Shown: positions 30,481 through 43,756, counted from the stretch's first letter. The stretch is 64,000 bases of DNA from Pseudomonas triticicola (GCF_019145375.1 NZ_JAHSTX010000002.1:190001-254000); one strand, 5' to 3'. Numbers and translations: made by a program. The notes: a model not told the origin generated them from the letters alone.

Positions 30481-30831
30481 ATGACCGACAAAAAAGTTAC
30501 TCGACTGCGTCGCGCTCGCAAAGCACGCCTGAAAATGCACGAACTCGAAGTCGTGCGTCTCTGCGTGTTCCGCTCGTCGCAGCACATCTACGCCCAGGTC
30601 ATCTCGGCCGACGGCAACAAAGTCCTGGCAAGTGCCTCGACTTTGGATAAAGAACTGCGTGATGGTGCCACTGGCAACATCGACGCGGCCACAAAGGTTG
30701 GCCAGCTGGTCGCTACGCGTGCTAAGGCCGCTGGCGTATCGCAAGTGGCTTTCGACCGCTCTGGCTTCAAGTACCACGGCCGCGTTAAAGCGCTGGCTGA
30801 TGCTGCTCGTGAAGCTGGGCTGGAGTTCTAA
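30481..30831 (+). CDS. rplR: 50S ribosomal protein L18
   Basis: 116 aa; carries 5S rRNA into the central protuberance with L5. [14 protein letters not shown] basic N-terminus and [27 protein letters not shown]-terminus are typical. Confidence 0.96.
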   Translation: MTDKKVTRLRRARKARLKMHELEVVRLCVFRSSQHIYAQVISADGNKVLASASTLDKELRDGATGNIDAATKVGQLVATRAKAAGVSQVAFDRSGFKYHGRVKALADAAREAGLEF

Positions 30832-30834
30832 GTT

Positions 30835-31335
30835 ATGTCAAATAACGACCAAAAGCGCGACGAAGGCTACATCGAGAAGCTGGTTCAAGTTAACCGCGTA
30901 GCCAAAACCGTTAAAGGCGGCCGTATCTTCACTTTCACCGCGTTGACCGTGGTTGGTGATGGTAAAGGGCGTGTTGGCTTCGGCCGTGGCAAGTCGCGTG
31001 AAGTGCCTGCTGCGATCCAGAAGGCAATGGAAGCTGCTCGCCGCAACATGATTCAAGTTGATCTGAACGGCACCACTCTGCAGTACGCAATGAAGTCCGC
31101 TCACGGCGCTTCGAAGGTGTACATGCAGCCTGCTTCTGAAGGTACCGGTATCATCGCTGGCGGCGCTATGCGTGCTGTCCTCGAAGTTGCTGGCGTTCAG
31201 AACGTTCTGGCCAAGTGCTACGGCTCGACTAACCCGGTAAACGTGGTTCACGCCACTTTCAAGGGTCTGAAGGCTATGCAGTCTCCTGAGTCCATCGCTG
31301 CCAAGCGTGGCCTGCGTGTTGAGGAGATCAAGTAA
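30835..31335 (+). CDS. rpsE: 30S ribosomal protein S5
   Basis: 166 aa; fidelity protein at the mRNA channel. The double-stranded RNA-binding-like N-terminal domain includes [20 protein letters not shown] (about 22-41), and the loop [15 protein letters not shown] is normal. Three bases after rplR. Confidence 0.97.
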
Positions 31336-31337
31336 TC

Positions 31338-31514
31338 ATGGCTACCGTTAAAGTTACGCTGATCAAAAGCATGACCGGCCGCATCCCTAACCACAAACTG
31401 TGCGTTAAGGGTCTGGGTCTGCGTCGCATCGGTCACACTGTAGAAGTCCAGGATACTCCCGAGAATCGCGGGATGATCAACAAGGCTTACTACATGCTGC
31501 GTGTCGAGGGTTAA
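31338..31514 (+). CDS. rpmD: 50S ribosomal protein L30
   Basis: 58 aa, found by reading the rpsE-rplO gap: begins [20 protein letters not shown] and ends [13 protein letters not shown]. The motif [21 protein letters not shown] matches the L30 family. Two bases separate it from rpsE and three from rplO. Confidence 0.96.
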
Positions 31515-31517
31515 TCG

Positions 31518-31955
31518 ATGAAACTCAATGATCTGAGTCCAGCGCCGGGTTCCCGTCGCGAAAAGCATCGTCCGGGCCGTGGTATCGGTAGTGGTTTGGG
31601 CAAGACTGGTGGCCGTGGTCACAAAGGTCAGACCTCCCGCTCCGGTGGCACCATCGCTCCAGGCTTTGAAGGCGGTCAACAGCCGCTGCATCGTCGCCTG
31701 CCTAAGTTCGGTTTCGTTTCCCTGAAAGCCATGGATCGCGCAGAAGTGCGTTTGTCCGAGCTGGCCAAAGTGGAAGGCGACATCGTTACTGTGCAGTCCC
31801 TGAAAGATGCCAACGTGATCAACGTCAACGTACAGCGTGTGAAAATCATGCTGTCCGGTGAAGTGACTCGCGCTGTCACTATCGGCAAGGGAATCGGCGC
31901 CACCAAAGGTGCGCGTGCGGCTATCGAAGCAGCTGGCGGCAAGTTCGAGGAATAA
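31518..31955 (+). CDS. rplO: 50S ribosomal protein L15
   Basis: 145 aa; Gly/Arg-rich N-terminal extension [20 protein letters not shown] (about 9-28) threads into 23S, followed by a globular C-terminal domain with the signature ending in the [22 protein letters not shown] segment. Its stop abuts the secY start directly. Confidence 0.96.
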   Translation: MKLNDLSPAPGSRREKHRPGRGIGSGLGKTGGRGHKGQTSRSGGTIAPGFEGGQQPLHRRLPKFGFVSLKAMDRAEVRLSELAKVEGDIVTVQSLKDANVINVNVQRVKIMLSGEVTRAVTIGKGIGATKGARAAIEAAGGKFEE

Positions 31956-33284
31956 ATGGCTAAGCAAGGTGCTCTCTCTGCGCTCGGCAAAGGCGGTATG
32001 TCTGAACTCTGGGCTCGTCTGCGTTTTCTGTTCCTGGCGATTATCGTCTACCGAATAGGCGCACACATCCCGGTTCCAGGTATCAACCCGGACCGACTCG
32101 CAGACCTGTTTCGACAGAATGAGGGGACCATTCTTAGCTTGTTCAACATGTTCTCCGGCGGCGCGCTGGAACGGATGAGCATCTTTGCACTGGGGATCAT
32201 GCCGTACATTTCGGCATCGATCATCATGCAACTGATGACCGCCGTCAGCCCGCAGCTGGAGCAGTTGAAGAAGGAAGGTGAAGCTGGCCGTCGCAAGATT
32301 AGCCAGTACACCCGCTACCTCACCGTCGCTCTCGCTCTGGTCCAGGCTATTGGCATGTCCATTGGTCTGGCCGGGCAGGGCGTCGCGTTCACTGGTGACT
32401 TTGGCTTCCATTTCGTCGCGGTAACCACATTTGTGGCTGGTGCGATGTTCATGATGTGGCTGGGTGAGCAGATTACTGAGCGTGGTGTTGGCAATGGTAT
32501 CTCGATGTTGATTTTTTCGGGTATCGTCGCCGGTCTTCCGAGAGCAATCGGGCAGTCTTTCGAGTCTGCGCGTCAGGGTGATATCAACATCTTCGCCCTG
32601 GTTGCCATCGGTTTGCTGGCAGTAGCGATTATCGGTTTCGTGGTGTTCATTGAGCGTGGTCAGCGTCGTATTGCTGTTCACTACGCCAAGCGTCAGCAGG
32701 GCCGCAAGGTTTTTGCTGCGCAGACAAGCCACTTGCCGCTGAAGGTGAACATGGCCGGTGTTATTCCGGCTATTTTCGCGAGCAGCATCTTGCTGTTTCC
32801 GGCTTCGTTGGGTGCCTGGTTCGGTCAGTCTGAAGGTATGGGCTGGTTGCAGGACATCTCGCAGTCGATCGCTCCTGGTCAGCCGTTGAATATTCTGCTG
32901 TTTAGTGCAGGGATTATTTTCTTCTGCTTCTTCTATACGGCGTTGATGTTCAATCCGAAAGACGTAGCGGAAAACCTGAAGAAGTCCGGTGCCTTTATTC
33001 CGGGCATCCGTCCAGGTGAGCAGTCTGCGCGCTATATTGATGGCGTTCTGACCCGCTTGACCCTGTTCGGTGCTCTTTACATGACGGCCGTGTGCCTGTT
33101 GCCCCAATTCCTGGTGGTTGCAGCAAACGTTCCGTTCTACCTTGGCGGGACCTCGTTGCTGATCGTGGTCGTGGTTGTGATGGACTTCATGTCCCAAGTA
33201 CAATCGCACCTCGTTTCGCACCAGTACGAATCCCTGATGAAGAAAGCCAACCTGAAGGGTTACGGCAGCGGCATGTTGCGCTGA
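31956..33284 (+). CDS. secY: Preprotein translocase subunit SecY
   Basis: 442 aa channel protein of SecYEG with ten hydrophobic segments. Family motifs include the pore/plug region after [10 protein letters not shown] (about 31-40), [17 protein letters not shown] (about 178-194) and [25 protein letters not shown] (about 247-271). Translation begins on the base after rplO; the short gene rpmJ follows 27 bases later. Confidence 0.97.
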   Translation: MAKQGALSALGKGGMSELWARLRFLFLAIIVYRIGAHIPVPGINPDRLADLFRQNEGTILSLFNMFSGGALERMSIFALGIMPYISASIIMQLMTAVSPQLEQLKKEGEAGRRKISQYTRYLTVALALVQAIGMSIGLAGQGVAFTGDFGFHFVAVTTFVAGAMFMMWLGEQITERGVGNGISMLIFSGIVAGLPRAIGQSFESARQGDINIFALVAIGLLAVAIIGFVVFIERGQRRIAVHYAKRQQGRKVFAAQTSHLPLKVNMAGVIPAIFASSILLFPASLGAWFGQSEGMGWLQDISQSIAPGQPLNILLFSAGIIFFCFFYTALMFNPKDVAENLKKSGAFIPGIRPGEQSARYIDGVLTRLTLFGALYMTAVCLLPQFLVVAANVPFYLGGTSLLIVVVVVMDFMSQVQSHLVSHQYESLMKKANLKGYGSGMLR

Positions 33285-33311
33285 GTACCCATAAGGTTCG
33301 AGGAGTTGGTG

Positions 33312-33428
33312 ATGAAAGTTCGTGCATCGGTGAAAAAGCTGTGCCGTAACTGCAAGATTATTCGCCGCGAAGGTGTTGTTCGAGTAATTTGCAGCGCGGA
33401 ACCGCGTCACAAACAGCGCCAAGGCTGA
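33312..33428 (+). CDS. rpmJ: 50S ribosomal protein L36 (zinc-binding form)
   Basis: 38 aa: begins [19 protein letters not shown] and ends [10 protein letters not shown]. The C-x2-C pair (11, 14), C27 and H33 form the zinc ribbon of the C+ paralogue. GAGGAG lies upstream. Ends the spc operon. Confidence 0.96.
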
Positions 33429-33446
33429 GTGTGATTGTGCTTCAAG

Positions 33447-33470
33447 CCCGGTAGCTAGTGCGCTACCGGG
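33447..33470 (+). terminator. Stem-loop after rpmJ
   Basis: CCCGGTAGC and GCTACCGGG form a perfect 9-bp stem, followed by TTGATTATTTGTT rather than a clean T-run. A weak terminator or processing site. Confidence 0.6.
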
Positions 33471-33499
33471 TTGATTATTTGTTATTACAGCGATATTAT
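33471..33499 (+). promoter_or_regulatory. Alpha-operon promoter before rpsM
   Basis: TTGATT (33471-33476) abuts the preceding hairpin; a 17-base spacer leads to TATTAT (33494-33499). Predicted leader to rpsM is about 53 bases, which could hold an S4-binding element overlapping the rpsM start (inference from E. coli). Confidence 0.75.
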
Positions 33500-33558
33500 C
33501 TCGCGCCCTATTTCTTGGCTTCCGGGGCGTAGGTAGCTGTCAATTGGAGTCCCACTGA

Positions 33559-33915
33559 ATGGCCCGTATTGCAGGCGTTAACATTCCAGATAACAAGCAT
33601 ACTGTTATCTCGCTGACCTACATCTATGGTGTTGGTCGCACTACTGCGCAGAAGATCTGTGCAGTGACTGGGGTAAACCCAGCAGCAAAGATCAAAGATC
33701 TGAGCGACGAGCAAATTGAACAGCTGCGTGGCGAAGTGGCGAAGTTCACCACTGAAGGTGACCTGCGTCGCGAAATCAACATGAAAATCAAGCGCTTGAT
33801 GGACCTCGGTTGCTATCGCGGTCTGCGTCATCGTCGTGGTCTGCCAGTACGCGGTCAGCGTACCAAGACCAACGCGCGTACCCGTAAAGGTCCGCGTAAG
33901 CCGATCCGCAAGTAA
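33559..33915 (+). CDS. rpsM: 30S ribosomal protein S13
   Basis: 118 aa; bridges 30S head to 50S and contacts P-site t[27 protein letters not shown] start and the basic tail [20 protein letters not shown] are standard. Confidence 0.97.
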   Translation: MARIAGVNIPDNKHTVISLTYIYGVGRTTAQKICAVTGVNPAAKIKDLSDEQIEQLRGEVAKFTTEGDLRREINMKIKRLMDLGCYRGLRHRRGLPVRGQRTKTNARTRKGPRKPIRK

Positions 33916-33945
33916 TCGCCCCAGCGAATCGACAGGAATTTAATC

Positions 33946-34335
33946 ATGGCAAAACCTGCTGCTCGTCCTCGTAAAAAAGTTAAAAAGACAGTGGTTGATG
34001 GCATCGCCCACATCCATGCATCTTTTAACAACACCATCGTGACCATCACCGACCGTCAAGGTAACGCTCTTTCCTGGGCTACCTCCGGTGGTTCGGGTTT
34101 CCGCGGTTCCCGCAAGTCCACCCCGTTCGCTGCTCAAGTAGCTGCTGAGCGTGCTGGTCAAGCTGCGCTGGAATACGGCCTGAAAAACCTCGACGTAAAC
34201 GTCAAGGGTCCAGGTCCAGGTCGTGAATCCGCAGTCCGCGCTTTGAACGGCTGTGGCTACAAGATCGCCAGCATCACCGACGTGACGCCAATCCCGCACA
34301 ACGGGTGCCGTCCGCCGAAGAAGCGCCGCGTGTAA
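33946..34335 (+). CDS. rpsK: 30S ribosomal protein S11
   Basis: 129 aa platform protein. [21 protein letters not shown] (about 18-38) and [19 protein letters not shown] (about 86-104). The C-terminal [18 protein letters not shown] contains the Asn-Gly that can isomerise to isoaspartate in E. coli. Confidence 0.97.
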   Translation: MAKPAARPRKKVKKTVVDGIAHIHASFNNTIVTITDRQGNALSWATSGGSGFRGSRKSTPFAAQVAAERAGQAALEYGLKNLDVNVKGPGPGRESAVRALNGCGYKIASITDVTPIPHNGCRPPKKRRV

Positions 34336-34353
34336 TCCAGGAGATTGTAAAGA

Positions 34354-34974
34354 ATGGCTCGTTACATTGGTCCAAAATGCAAACTCGCTCGTCGCGAAGG
34401 CACCGATCTCTTCCTGAAGAGCGGCGTGCGCGCGATCGAATCGAAGTGCAACATTGAAGCAGCACCTGGTATCCACGGCCAACGCCGCGGTCGCCAGTCC
34501 GACTACGGCACCCAACTGCGTGAAAAGCAGAAGGTCCGTCGTATCTACGGCGTTCTCGAGCGTCAGTTCAGCGGCTACTACAAAGAAGCTGCTGGCAAGA
34601 AAGGTGCAACCGGTGAAAACCTGCTGCAACTTCTCGAATGCCGTCTGGACAACGTTGTATACCGTATGGGCTTTGGTTCGACTCGTGCCGAATCCCGCCA
34701 GCTGGTATCGCACAAGTCGATCAGCGTAAACGGTCAGACCGTAAACGTTCCGTCGTATCAGGTTCGTGCTGGTGACGTGGTTGCAGTTCGCGAGAAAGCA
34801 AAAAACCAACTTCGCATTGTCCAAGCTCTCGATCTGTGTGCCCAACGTGGCCGCGTAGAATGGGTAGAAGTAGACACTGAGAAGAAGTCGGGCGTTTTCA
34901 AGAACGTTCCTGCTCGCAGTGATCTGTCCGCCGACATCAACGAAAGCCTGATTGTCGAGCTCTACTCCAAGTAA
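34354..34974 (+). CDS. rpsD: 30S ribosomal protein S4
   Basis: 206 aa primary binder of 16S 5' domain; repressor of the alpha operon in E. coli. [19 protein letters not shown] start; the S4 RNA-binding domain (about 96-160) includes [21 protein letters not shown]. Confidence 0.97.
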   Translation: MARYIGPKCKLARREGTDLFLKSGVRAIESKCNIEAAPGIHGQRRGRQSDYGTQLREKQKVRRIYGVLERQFSGYYKEAAGKKGATGENLLQLLECRLDNVVYRMGFGSTRAESRQLVSHKSISVNGQTVNVPSYQVRAGDVVAVREKAKNQLRIVQALDLCAQRGRVEWVEVDTEKKSGVFKNVPARSDLSADINESLIVELYSK

Positions 34975-34996
34975 GGGCTAGAAAATAGGTGCATCC

Positions 34997-35998
34997 ATGC
35001 AGATTTCGGTAAATGAGTTCCTGACACCCCGCCACATTGATGTGCAGGTTGTCAGTCCAACCCGCGCCAAGATCACTCTCGAGCCTCTCGAGCGTGGTTT
35101 TGGCCACACCCTGGGCAACGCGCTGCGCCGCATCCTGTTGTCCTCAATGCCCGGCTGCGCAGTAGTCGAGGCCGAGATTGACGGTGTGCTCCACGAGTAC
35201 AGCGCCATCGAAGGTGTACAGGAAGACGTAATTGAAATCCTGTTGAACCTTAAAGGTCTGGCCATCAAGCTGCACGGTCGTGACGAAGTTACGCTGACCT
35301 TGTCGAAGAAGGGTTCGGGGGTGGTTACCGCTGCCGATATTCAGCTGGATCATGATGTCGAGATCGTTAATCCCGATCACGTAATCGCTAACCTGGCGTC
35401 TAACGGCGCCCTGAACATGAAGCTCACCGTAGCTCGTGGTCGTGGTTATGAACCAGCCGACTCGCGTCAGAGCGATGAAGATGAAAGCCGCAGCATCGGT
35501 CGCTTGCAGCTTGACTCTTCGTTCAGCCCGGTTCGCCGTATCGCTTACGTGGTGGAAAACGCCCGTGTCGAACAGCGCACCAACCTGGACAAGCTGGTTA
35601 TTGATCTGGAAACCAACGGTACCCTGGATCCTGAAGAGGCTATCCGTCGCGCTGCAACCATCCTGCAACAGCAGCTGGCTGCGTTCGTCGACCTCAAAGG
35701 TGAAAGTGAGCCGCTGGTTGTCGAGCAGGAAGACGAGATCGATCCGATCCTGCTTCGCCCGGTTGACGATCTGGAACTGACTGTACGTTCGGCTAACTGC
35801 CTTAAGGCGGAAAACATCTACTACATCGGCGACCTGATTCAGCGTACCGAAGTAGAGCTGTTGAAGACTCCGAACCTGGGCAAGAAATCCTTGACTGAAA
35901 TCAAGGACGTTCTGGCCTCCCGCGGTCTGTCCCTCGGCATGCGCCTCGACAACTGGCCGCCTGCAAGTCTTAAGAAGGACGACAAGGCGACTGCCTGA
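34997..35998 (+). CDS. rpoA: DNA-directed RNA polymerase subunit alpha
   Basis: 333 aa. N-terminal assembly domain (1-about 230) with [23 protein letters not shown] (about 31-53). The C-terminal domain (about 248-325) carries [17 protein letters not shown], whose arginine contacts UP elements and activators, and [15 protein letters not shown]. It sits between rpsD and rplQ as in most bacteria. Confidence 0.98.
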   Translation: MQISVNEFLTPRHIDVQVVSPTRAKITLEPLERGFGHTLGNALRRILLSSMPGCAVVEAEIDGVLHEYSAIEGVQEDVIEILLNLKGLAIKLHGRDEVTLTLSKKGSGVVTAADIQLDHDVEIVNPDHVIANLASNGALNMKLTVARGRGYEPADSRQSDEDESRSIGRLQLDSSFSPVRRIAYVVENARVEQRTNLDKLVIDLETNGTLDPEEAIRRAATILQQQLAAFVDLKGESEPLVVEQEDEIDPILLRPVDDLELTVRSANCLKAENIYYIGDLIQRTEVELLKTPNLGKKSLTEIKDVLASRGLSLGMRLDNWPPASLKKDDKATA

Positions 35999-36040
35999 TC
36001 GTCGTAATCACCGAACGTAGTGTTTGGTAAGGAATGAACC

Positions 36041-36427
36041 ATGCGTCATCGTAAAAGTGGTCGTCACCTGAGCCGCACCAGCTCGCACCGCAAGGCCATG
36101 TTCCAAAACATGGCGGTGTCGCTGTTCGAGCACGAGCTGATCAAAACTACTCTGCCAAAAGCCAAAGAACTGCGCCGCGTTGCCGAGCCGCTGATCACTC
36201 TGGCCAAGACAGACAGCCTGGCTAACCGCCGTCTGGCTTTCGACCGTACTCGTTCGAAAGCTATCGTTGGTAAGCTCTTCAACGACCTGGGCAAGCGTTA
36301 CGCTACCCGTGAGGGTGGTTACCTGCGCATCCTCAAGTGCGGTTTCCGCGCTGGCGACAACGCGCCTATGGCGTACGTCGAGTTGGTTGATCGTGCTACT
36401 GCTGGCGAAGCTGTATCCGCCGAGTAA
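36041..36427 (+). CDS. rplQ: 50S ribosomal protein L17
   Basis: 128 aa; [20 protein letters not shown] start, tunnel-exit protein. Last gene of the alpha operon and of the whole supercluster, followed by a strong terminator. Confidence 0.97.
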
Positions 36428-36447
36428 GACGTCAGTCTGAAACGAAG

Positions 36448-36472
36448 AACCGGGCCTAGTGCCCGGTTTTTT
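36448..36472 (+). terminator. Terminator of the alpha operon
   Basis: AACCGGGC, CTAGT, GCCCGGTT with TTTTTT run. Confidence 0.9.
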
Positions 36473-36542
36473 GTGGCCGTAAGAAATGCGCCGTCCATAC
36501 AAGTTTCTGACATCGCTGAACTGCCACTATGTGCCGGGAAAC

Positions 36543-36557
36543 ATAATTAGTAATTAT
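36543..36557 (+). promoter_or_regulatory. Perfect AT-rich palindrome upstream of katA
   Basis: ATAATTA-G-TAATTAT, about 110 bases before the katA start. An OxyR-style ATAG/CTAT ladder was looked for and not convincingly found, although a CTAT follows directly. A weak TTGCAG(17)TGTAAC lies at 36568-36596. The remainder of the 238-base gap holds the rplQ terminator and leader. Confidence 0.4.
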
Positions 36558-36665
36558 CTATCGATGCTTGCAGGTTAATGAATTTGTAGCTGTAACGTCG
36601 ATGATCAATACTTCCCGCCAAGCCCATAAGCCGGCAGTTCAAGACTGACAGAGGAAGAAGACCGC

Positions 36666-38102
36666 ATGAGCCAGACCAAGACGCTTACAACCGCCAGTGG
36701 CGCGCCAGTCGCTGACAACCAGAATTCCCGTTCCGCCGGCCCACGCGGTCCGCTGCTGCTCGACGATTTCCATCTGATCGAAAAGCTCGCGCACTTCAAC
36801 CGTGAAAACATTCCAGAACGCCGTGTCCACGCTAAAGGCTCGGGCGCCTACGGCACGTTCACCGTCACCCGTGGCATCACTGAATACACCAGTGCGAAGT
36901 TGTTCGAGTCGGTCGGCAAACAAACGCCAACCTTTCTGCGCTTTTCTACCGTAGGTGGCGAGCGTGGTTCGGCCGACACTGAGCGCGATCCGCGCGGCTT
37001 CGCCTTGAAGTTCTACACCGAGGAAGGCAATTGGGACATCGTTGGCAACAACACGCCAGTGTTCTTCATCCGTGATCCGCTGAAGTTTCCTGACTTTATC
37101 CACACGCAAAAGCGTCTGCCGCAAAGCAACCTGAAAAGCGCGCAGATGATGTGGGATTTCTGGTCGCATTCGCCTGAAGCGCTGCATCAGGTCACCATCC
37201 TGTTTTCTGATCGTGGCATCCCTGACGGCTACCGTCACATGCACGGCTTCGGTAGCCACACCTACAGCCTGATCAACGCCAAAGGAGAGCGTCACTGGGT
37301 GAAGTGGCACTACAAGACCCAGCAGGGCATCAAGAACCTGGCGCCAGCCGAGGCCGCCCGTTTGGCCGGTACCGACCCGGACTATGCGCAGCGTGACCTG
37401 TTCGAGGCCATCGAGCGCGGTGAATTCCCGAAATGGCGCGTGTGCATTCAGATCATGACCGAAGCGCAAGCGGCGGCTCATTACGAGAATCCGTTCGACG
37501 TGACCAAGACCTGGTCGCAGAAAGAGTTTCCACTGATCGAAGTCGGTGAGCTGGAGCTGAATCGCAACCCGTTGAACTACTTCGCGGAAGTTGAACAGGC
37601 TGCGTTTGGCCCGAGCAACATGGTGCCAGGCGTCGGTCTGTCGCCAGACCGCATGCTGCAAGGTCGCGTATTCGCCTACGCTGACGCGCACCGTTACCGT
37701 GTGGGCACCAATCACCAGCAATTGCCGGTGAACGCTCCGCGCAGCCCGGTGAATACTTATCAGCGTGACGGCTCCATGGCTTTCGGCAGCAACGGCGGCG
37801 CGGCGCCGAACTATGAACCGAACAGCTACGTTGAGTCGCCTAAACAAGCGCCACATTACGCTGAGCCAGCGCTGGCCTTGAGCGGTGCTGCTGATCGTTA
37901 TGATCACCGCGAAGACACCGACTACTACAGCCACGCCGGTGCCTTGTTCCGCTTGATGAGCGACGAGCAGAAAGCATTGCTGGTCAGCAACATTGCCGGT
38001 GCCATGGCGGGTGTTTCCAGCGACGTCGTCGATCGTCAGTTGCAGCATTTCTACAAAGCCGATCCGGCGTATGGAGAAGCAATCGCAAAGCTGCTCAACT
38101 GA
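36666..38102 (+). CDS. katA: Catalase KatA (clade 3, monofunctional haem catalase)
   Basis: 478 aa; dismutates hydrogen peroxide. Distal-haem His in [13 protein letters not shown] (His55), the Asn-containing [24 protein letters not shown] region (about 119-142), and the proximal tyrosine motif [17 protein letters not shown] (about 329-345) are all present. There is no signal peptide, so it is cytoplasmic. ATG 36666 follows GAGGAAG. Adjacent to the ferritin gene, a conserved Pseudomonas pairing that links peroxide and iron handling. Confidence 0.95.
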   Translation: MSQTKTLTTASGAPVADNQNSRSAGPRGPLLLDDFHLIEKLAHFNRENIPERRVHAKGSGAYGTFTVTRGITEYTSAKLFESVGKQTPTFLRFSTVGGERGSADTERDPRGFALKFYTEEGNWDIVGNNTPVFFIRDPLKFPDFIHTQKRLPQSNLKSAQMMWDFWSHSPEALHQVTILFSDRGIPDGYRHMHGFGSHTYSLINAKGERHWVKWHYKTQQGIKNLAPAEAARLAGTDPDYAQRDLFEAIERGEFPKWRVCIQIMTEAQAAAHYENPFDVTKTWSQKEFPLIEVGELELNRNPLNYFAEVEQAAFGPSNMVPGVGLSPDRMLQGRVFAYADAHRYRVGTNHQQLPVNAPRSPVNTYQRDGSMAFGSNGGAAPNYEPNSYVESPKQAPHYAEPALALSGAADRYDHREDTDYYSHAGALFRLMSDEQKALLVSNIAGAMAGVSSDVVDRQLQHFYKADPAYGEAIAKLLN

Positions 38103-38131
38103 CAGCTTAACGTAGTCTAAACGAGAAGCAG

Positions 38132-38157
38132 AACCGCCCTCATTTGGGCGGTTTTTG
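38132..38157 (+). terminator. Terminator after katA
   Basis: AACCGCCC, TCATTT, GGGCGGTT followed by TTT. Confidence 0.88.
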
Positions 38158-38269
38158 CGTTATTTGGCCTGCTTTTCTCAGAATATCTTCGCTTTTATTG
38201 CGCGAAGCGAGTGACCTTCCGGTCAGGTTGGTTCAAACTACAGACTTTCAGGAAGGGAGATGTAGGGCG

Positions 38270-38737
38270 ATGCAAGGCCACCCAGATGTAATCGATTACC
38301 TCAATACGTTGCTGACCGGCGAACTGGCCGCGCGTGACCAATATTTCGTTCATTCGCGGATGTATGAGGACTGGGGGTTCACCAAGCTCTACGAGCGCAT
38401 CAACCACGAGATGGAAGAAGAAGCCGGCCACGCCGATGCGTTGATGCGGCGGATTCTGATGCTCGAAGGCACGCCGCGCATGCGTCCGGATGATCTGGAT
38501 GTCGGCACCACGGTGCCTACGATGCTCGAAGCTGATCTGCGCCTCGAATACAAAGTCCGCGCTGCGCTGTGCAAAGGCATCGAACTTTGCGAGCAACACA
38601 AGGACTATGTCAGCCGCGAAATTCTGCGGGTTCAGCTCAACGACACCGAAGAAGATCACACCTACTGGCTGGAAAAGCAGCTGGGCCTGATCAAGCTGAT
38701 CGGTCTCGAGAACTACCTGCAATCCCACGCGTCCTGA
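38270..38737 (+). CDS. ftnA: Bacterial ferritin FtnA (commonly annotated bacterioferritin BfrA)
   Basis: 155 aa four-helix ferritin subunit; 24-mers store iron oxidised at a di-iron site. The ferroxidase ligands Glu18, Glu51, His54 and Glu93, and the EExH-type pair near 126-129 are present. The residue equivalent to the haem-ligand Met52 of true bacterioferritins is Ala (EEEAGHAD), so this subunit should not bind haem. That matches P. aeruginosa PA4235, shown in the literature to be FtnA. The start at ATG 38270 gives [12 protein letters not shown]; the open frame upstream lies in the leader. Confidence 0.9.
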   Translation: MQGHPDVIDYLNTLLTGELAARDQYFVHSRMYEDWGFTKLYERINHEMEEEAGHADALMRRILMLEGTPRMRPDDLDVGTTVPTMLEADLRLEYKVRAALCKGIELCEQHKDYVSREILRVQLNDTEEDHTYWLEKQLGLIKLIGLENYLQSHAS

Positions 38738-38748
38738 TTGCACGGCTA

Positions 38749-38790
38749 CAAAAAAGCCCCTGTCACTTCAACGGTGACAGGGGCTTTTTC
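38749..38790. terminator. Bidirectional terminator between ftnA and uvrA
   Basis: AAAAAGCCCCTGTCAC and GTGACAGGGGCTTTTT form a 16-bp stem with A-run and T-run, serving convergent genes on both strands. Confidence 0.92.
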
Positions 38791-38801
38791 ATGCCTGGCA
38801 G

Positions 38802-41636
<2,835 letters not shown>

Positions 41637-41686
41637 AGTGGCCTCGCTTGGCGGGCGGCGAAAACGTAGGAGTATACGGGCAAATA

Positions 41687-41702
41687 CTGGATGGATGCAC
41701 AC
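41687..41702 (-). promoter_or_regulatory. Possible degenerate SOS (LexA) box upstream of uvrA
   Basis: CTGG-N8-ACAC, one mismatch in each half from CTGT-N8-ACAG, with A/T flanks. uvrA is SOS-controlled in E. coli, but this match is weak. The rest of the 191-base divergent gap contains a TAGAAT at 41795 without a good -35 for the transporter. Confidence 0.3.
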
Positions 41703-41827
41703 TATCCAACGAAGGGCGTTTTGCCGTTCATGAAGAGAGTTTCATCTATACGCGTCATAGCGTCGCGATATACCCCGTCTTCCGATGGGACTGGTAGAAT
41801 CGCCGCCGGTTCACACGAGGTTTTTCC

Positions 41828-43225
41828 ATGCACGATCCCCACAGCGAACGCATGAGTGGCAGCGAGACCCGCGCGGCGAGCGGTCTGGCCCTGGTGTTCG
41901 CCTTCCGTATGCTTGGCATGTTCATGGTGTTGCCGGTGCTGGCGACCTATGGCATGGATCTGGCGGGAGCGACCCCGGCCCTGATCGGGCTGGCGATTGG
42001 CGCTTACGGTCTGACCCAGGCAATTTTCCAGGTTCCGTTCGGGATCATTTCCGACCGCATCGGTCGCCGGCCGGTGATCTACCTCGGTCTGATCGTCTTC
42101 GCTCTCGGCAGTGTTCTGGCTTCGCAGGCCGATTCGATCTGGGGTGTGATCGCCGGGCGGATCCTGCAAGGCGCCGGGGCGATTTCCGCAGCGGTGATGG
42201 CGCTGCTTTCCGACCTGACCCGCGAGCAGCATCGGACCAAAGCCATGGCGATGATCGGCATGACCATCGGCCTGTCGTTCGCCGTGGCCATGGTGGTCGG
42301 GCCGTTACTGACCAGTGCGTTCGGGCTGTCCGGGCTGTTCCTCGCCACTGGCGCCATGGCGCTGGTCGGCATCCTGATCATCATGTTCATGGTGCCGCAG
42401 TCCACCGGGCCGTTGCAGCACCGGGAATCCGGCGTGGCCCGGCAGGCGCTGATGCCGACGCTCAAGCACCCGGACCTGCTGCGCCTGGATCTGGGCATCT
42501 TTGTGTTACATGCCATGTTGATGTCGAGCTTCGTCGCCTTGCCGCTGGCACTGGTGGAAAAAGCCGGTTTGCCCAAGGAACAGCACTGGTGGGTCTACCT
42601 CACCGCGTTGCTGATTTCGTTCTTCGCCATGATCCCGTTCATTATCTACGGCGAGAAGAAACGCAAAATGAAACGAGTTTTGCTCGGCGCCGTCATGACA
42701 TTGATGCTGACTGAACTATTCTTCTGGCAGTTCGGCGACAGCCTGCGTGCTCTGGTGATCGGCACGGTGGTGTTTTTCACCGCGTTCAATCTGCTCGAGG
42801 CATCGTTGCCGTCGCTGATCAGCAAGGTTTCACCGGCAGGCGGCAAGGGCACGGCCATGGGCGTGTACTCCACCAGCCAGTTCCTCGGTTCGGCACTCGG
42901 CGGGATACTCGGCGGCTGGTTGTTCCAGCATGGCGGTCTGTCGGTTGTGTTCCTCGGATGCGCCGCGCTGGCTGCACTTTGGCTGGCCTTTGCTGTTACC
43001 ATGCGCGAACCTCCCTACGTGACGAGCCTGCGCTTGCCGTTGTCGCCCGAAGCGATCCGCGAAGCGGGTCTGGTCGAGCGCCTCAAGGCCCTGGTAGGGG
43101 TAACAGATGCAGTGATAGTCGCCGAAGAGGCGGCTGTTTACATCAAACTGGACAAAGAATTAGTGGATCGCAGCACCCTCGAACGCCTGGTCAACAACCC
43201 GGCCGGGGCTGCTTGCGACGCTTAG
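41828..43225 (+). CDS. YajR-like MFS transporter with C-terminal soluble domain
   Basis: 465 aa. Twelve hydrophobic segments over about residues 18-390. The MFS motif A is visible as GIISDRIGRRPVIYLG (about 72-87), and GRILQGAGAISAAVMAL marks helices 4-5. A C-terminal region of about 70 residues (TSLRLPLSPEAI...VYIKLDKELVDRSTLERLV) looks like the ferredoxin-like YAM domain of E. coli YajR. Substrate unknown; drug/H+ antiporter superfamily by sequence. Nine bases before ssb, and the uvrA/MFS/ssb order is conserved in pseudomonads. Confidence 0.85.
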   Translation: MHDPHSERMSGSETRAASGLALVFAFRMLGMFMVLPVLATYGMDLAGATPALIGLAIGAYGLTQAIFQVPFGIISDRIGRRPVIYLGLIVFALGSVLASQADSIWGVIAGRILQGAGAISAAVMALLSDLTREQHRTKAMAMIGMTIGLSFAVAMVVGPLLTSAFGLSGLFLATGAMALVGILIIMFMVPQSTGPLQHRESGVARQALMPTLKHPDLLRLDLGIFVLHAMLMSSFVALPLALVEKAGLPKEQHWWVYLTALLISFFAMIPFIIYGEKKRKMKRVLLGAVMTLMLTELFFWQFGDSLRALVIGTVVFFTAFNLLEASLPSLISKVSPAGGKGTAMGVYSTSQFLGSALGGILGGWLFQHGGLSVVFLGCAALAALWLAFAVTMREPPYVTSLRLPLSPEAIREAGLVERLKALVGVTDAVIVAEEAAVYIKLDKELVDRSTLERLVNNPAGAACDA

Positions 43226-43234
43226 GAGAACGTT

Positions 43235-43756
43235 ATGGCCCGTGGGGTTAACAAAGTCATATTGGTCGGCACTTGCGGCCAGGATCCCGAAGTTCGCTAC
43301 CTGCCTAACGGTAACGCCGTGACCAACCTGAGTCTGGCCACCAGCGAACAATGGACCGACAAGCAGACCGGTCAGAAGGTCGAGAAGACCGAGTGGCACC
43401 GTGTGTCGATGTTCGGCAAGGTTGCCGAGATCGCCGGCGAATACCTGCGCAAGGGTTCGCAGGTGTACATCGAAGGCAAGCTGCAGACCCGCGAGTGGGA
43501 AAAGGACGGCATCAAGCGTTACACCACTGAAATCGTGGTCGACATGCAAGGCACCATGCAACTGCTCGGCGGCCGTCCACAACAGGGCGATCAGCAAGGC
43601 GGCGGCAACAACTACCAGCAGCAGGCGCCACGTCAGCAGGCACCGCGCCCGCAGCAGTCGGCTCCACAGCAGCGTTCGGCTCCGCCAGCGCCACAGCAGG
43701 CCGCACCGCAACCGGCTCCGGATTTCGACAGCTTCGATGACGATATTCCGTTCTGA
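43235..43756 (+). CDS. ssb: Single-stranded DNA-binding protein
   Basis: 173 aa. OB fold (1-about 110: [43 protein letters not shown]), a Gln/Pro-rich disordered linker (about 112-160), and the acidic protein-docking tip [11 protein letters not shown]. Covers single strands in replication, recombination and repair. Followed by a strong terminator. Confidence 0.97.
   Translation: MARGVNKVILVGTCGQDPEVRYLPNGNAVTNLSLATSEQWTDKQTGQKVEKTEWHRVSMFGKVAEIAGEYLRKGSQVYIEGKLQTREWEKDGIKRYTTEIVVDMQGTMQLLGGRPQQGDQQGGGNNYQQQAPRQQAPRPQQSAPQQRSAPPAPQQAAPQPAPDFDSFDDDIPF

Noticed and set aside
36481..36600. OxyR binding site upstream of katA
   Set aside because: ATAG/CTAT elements do not fall at the required seven-base intervals on either strand.
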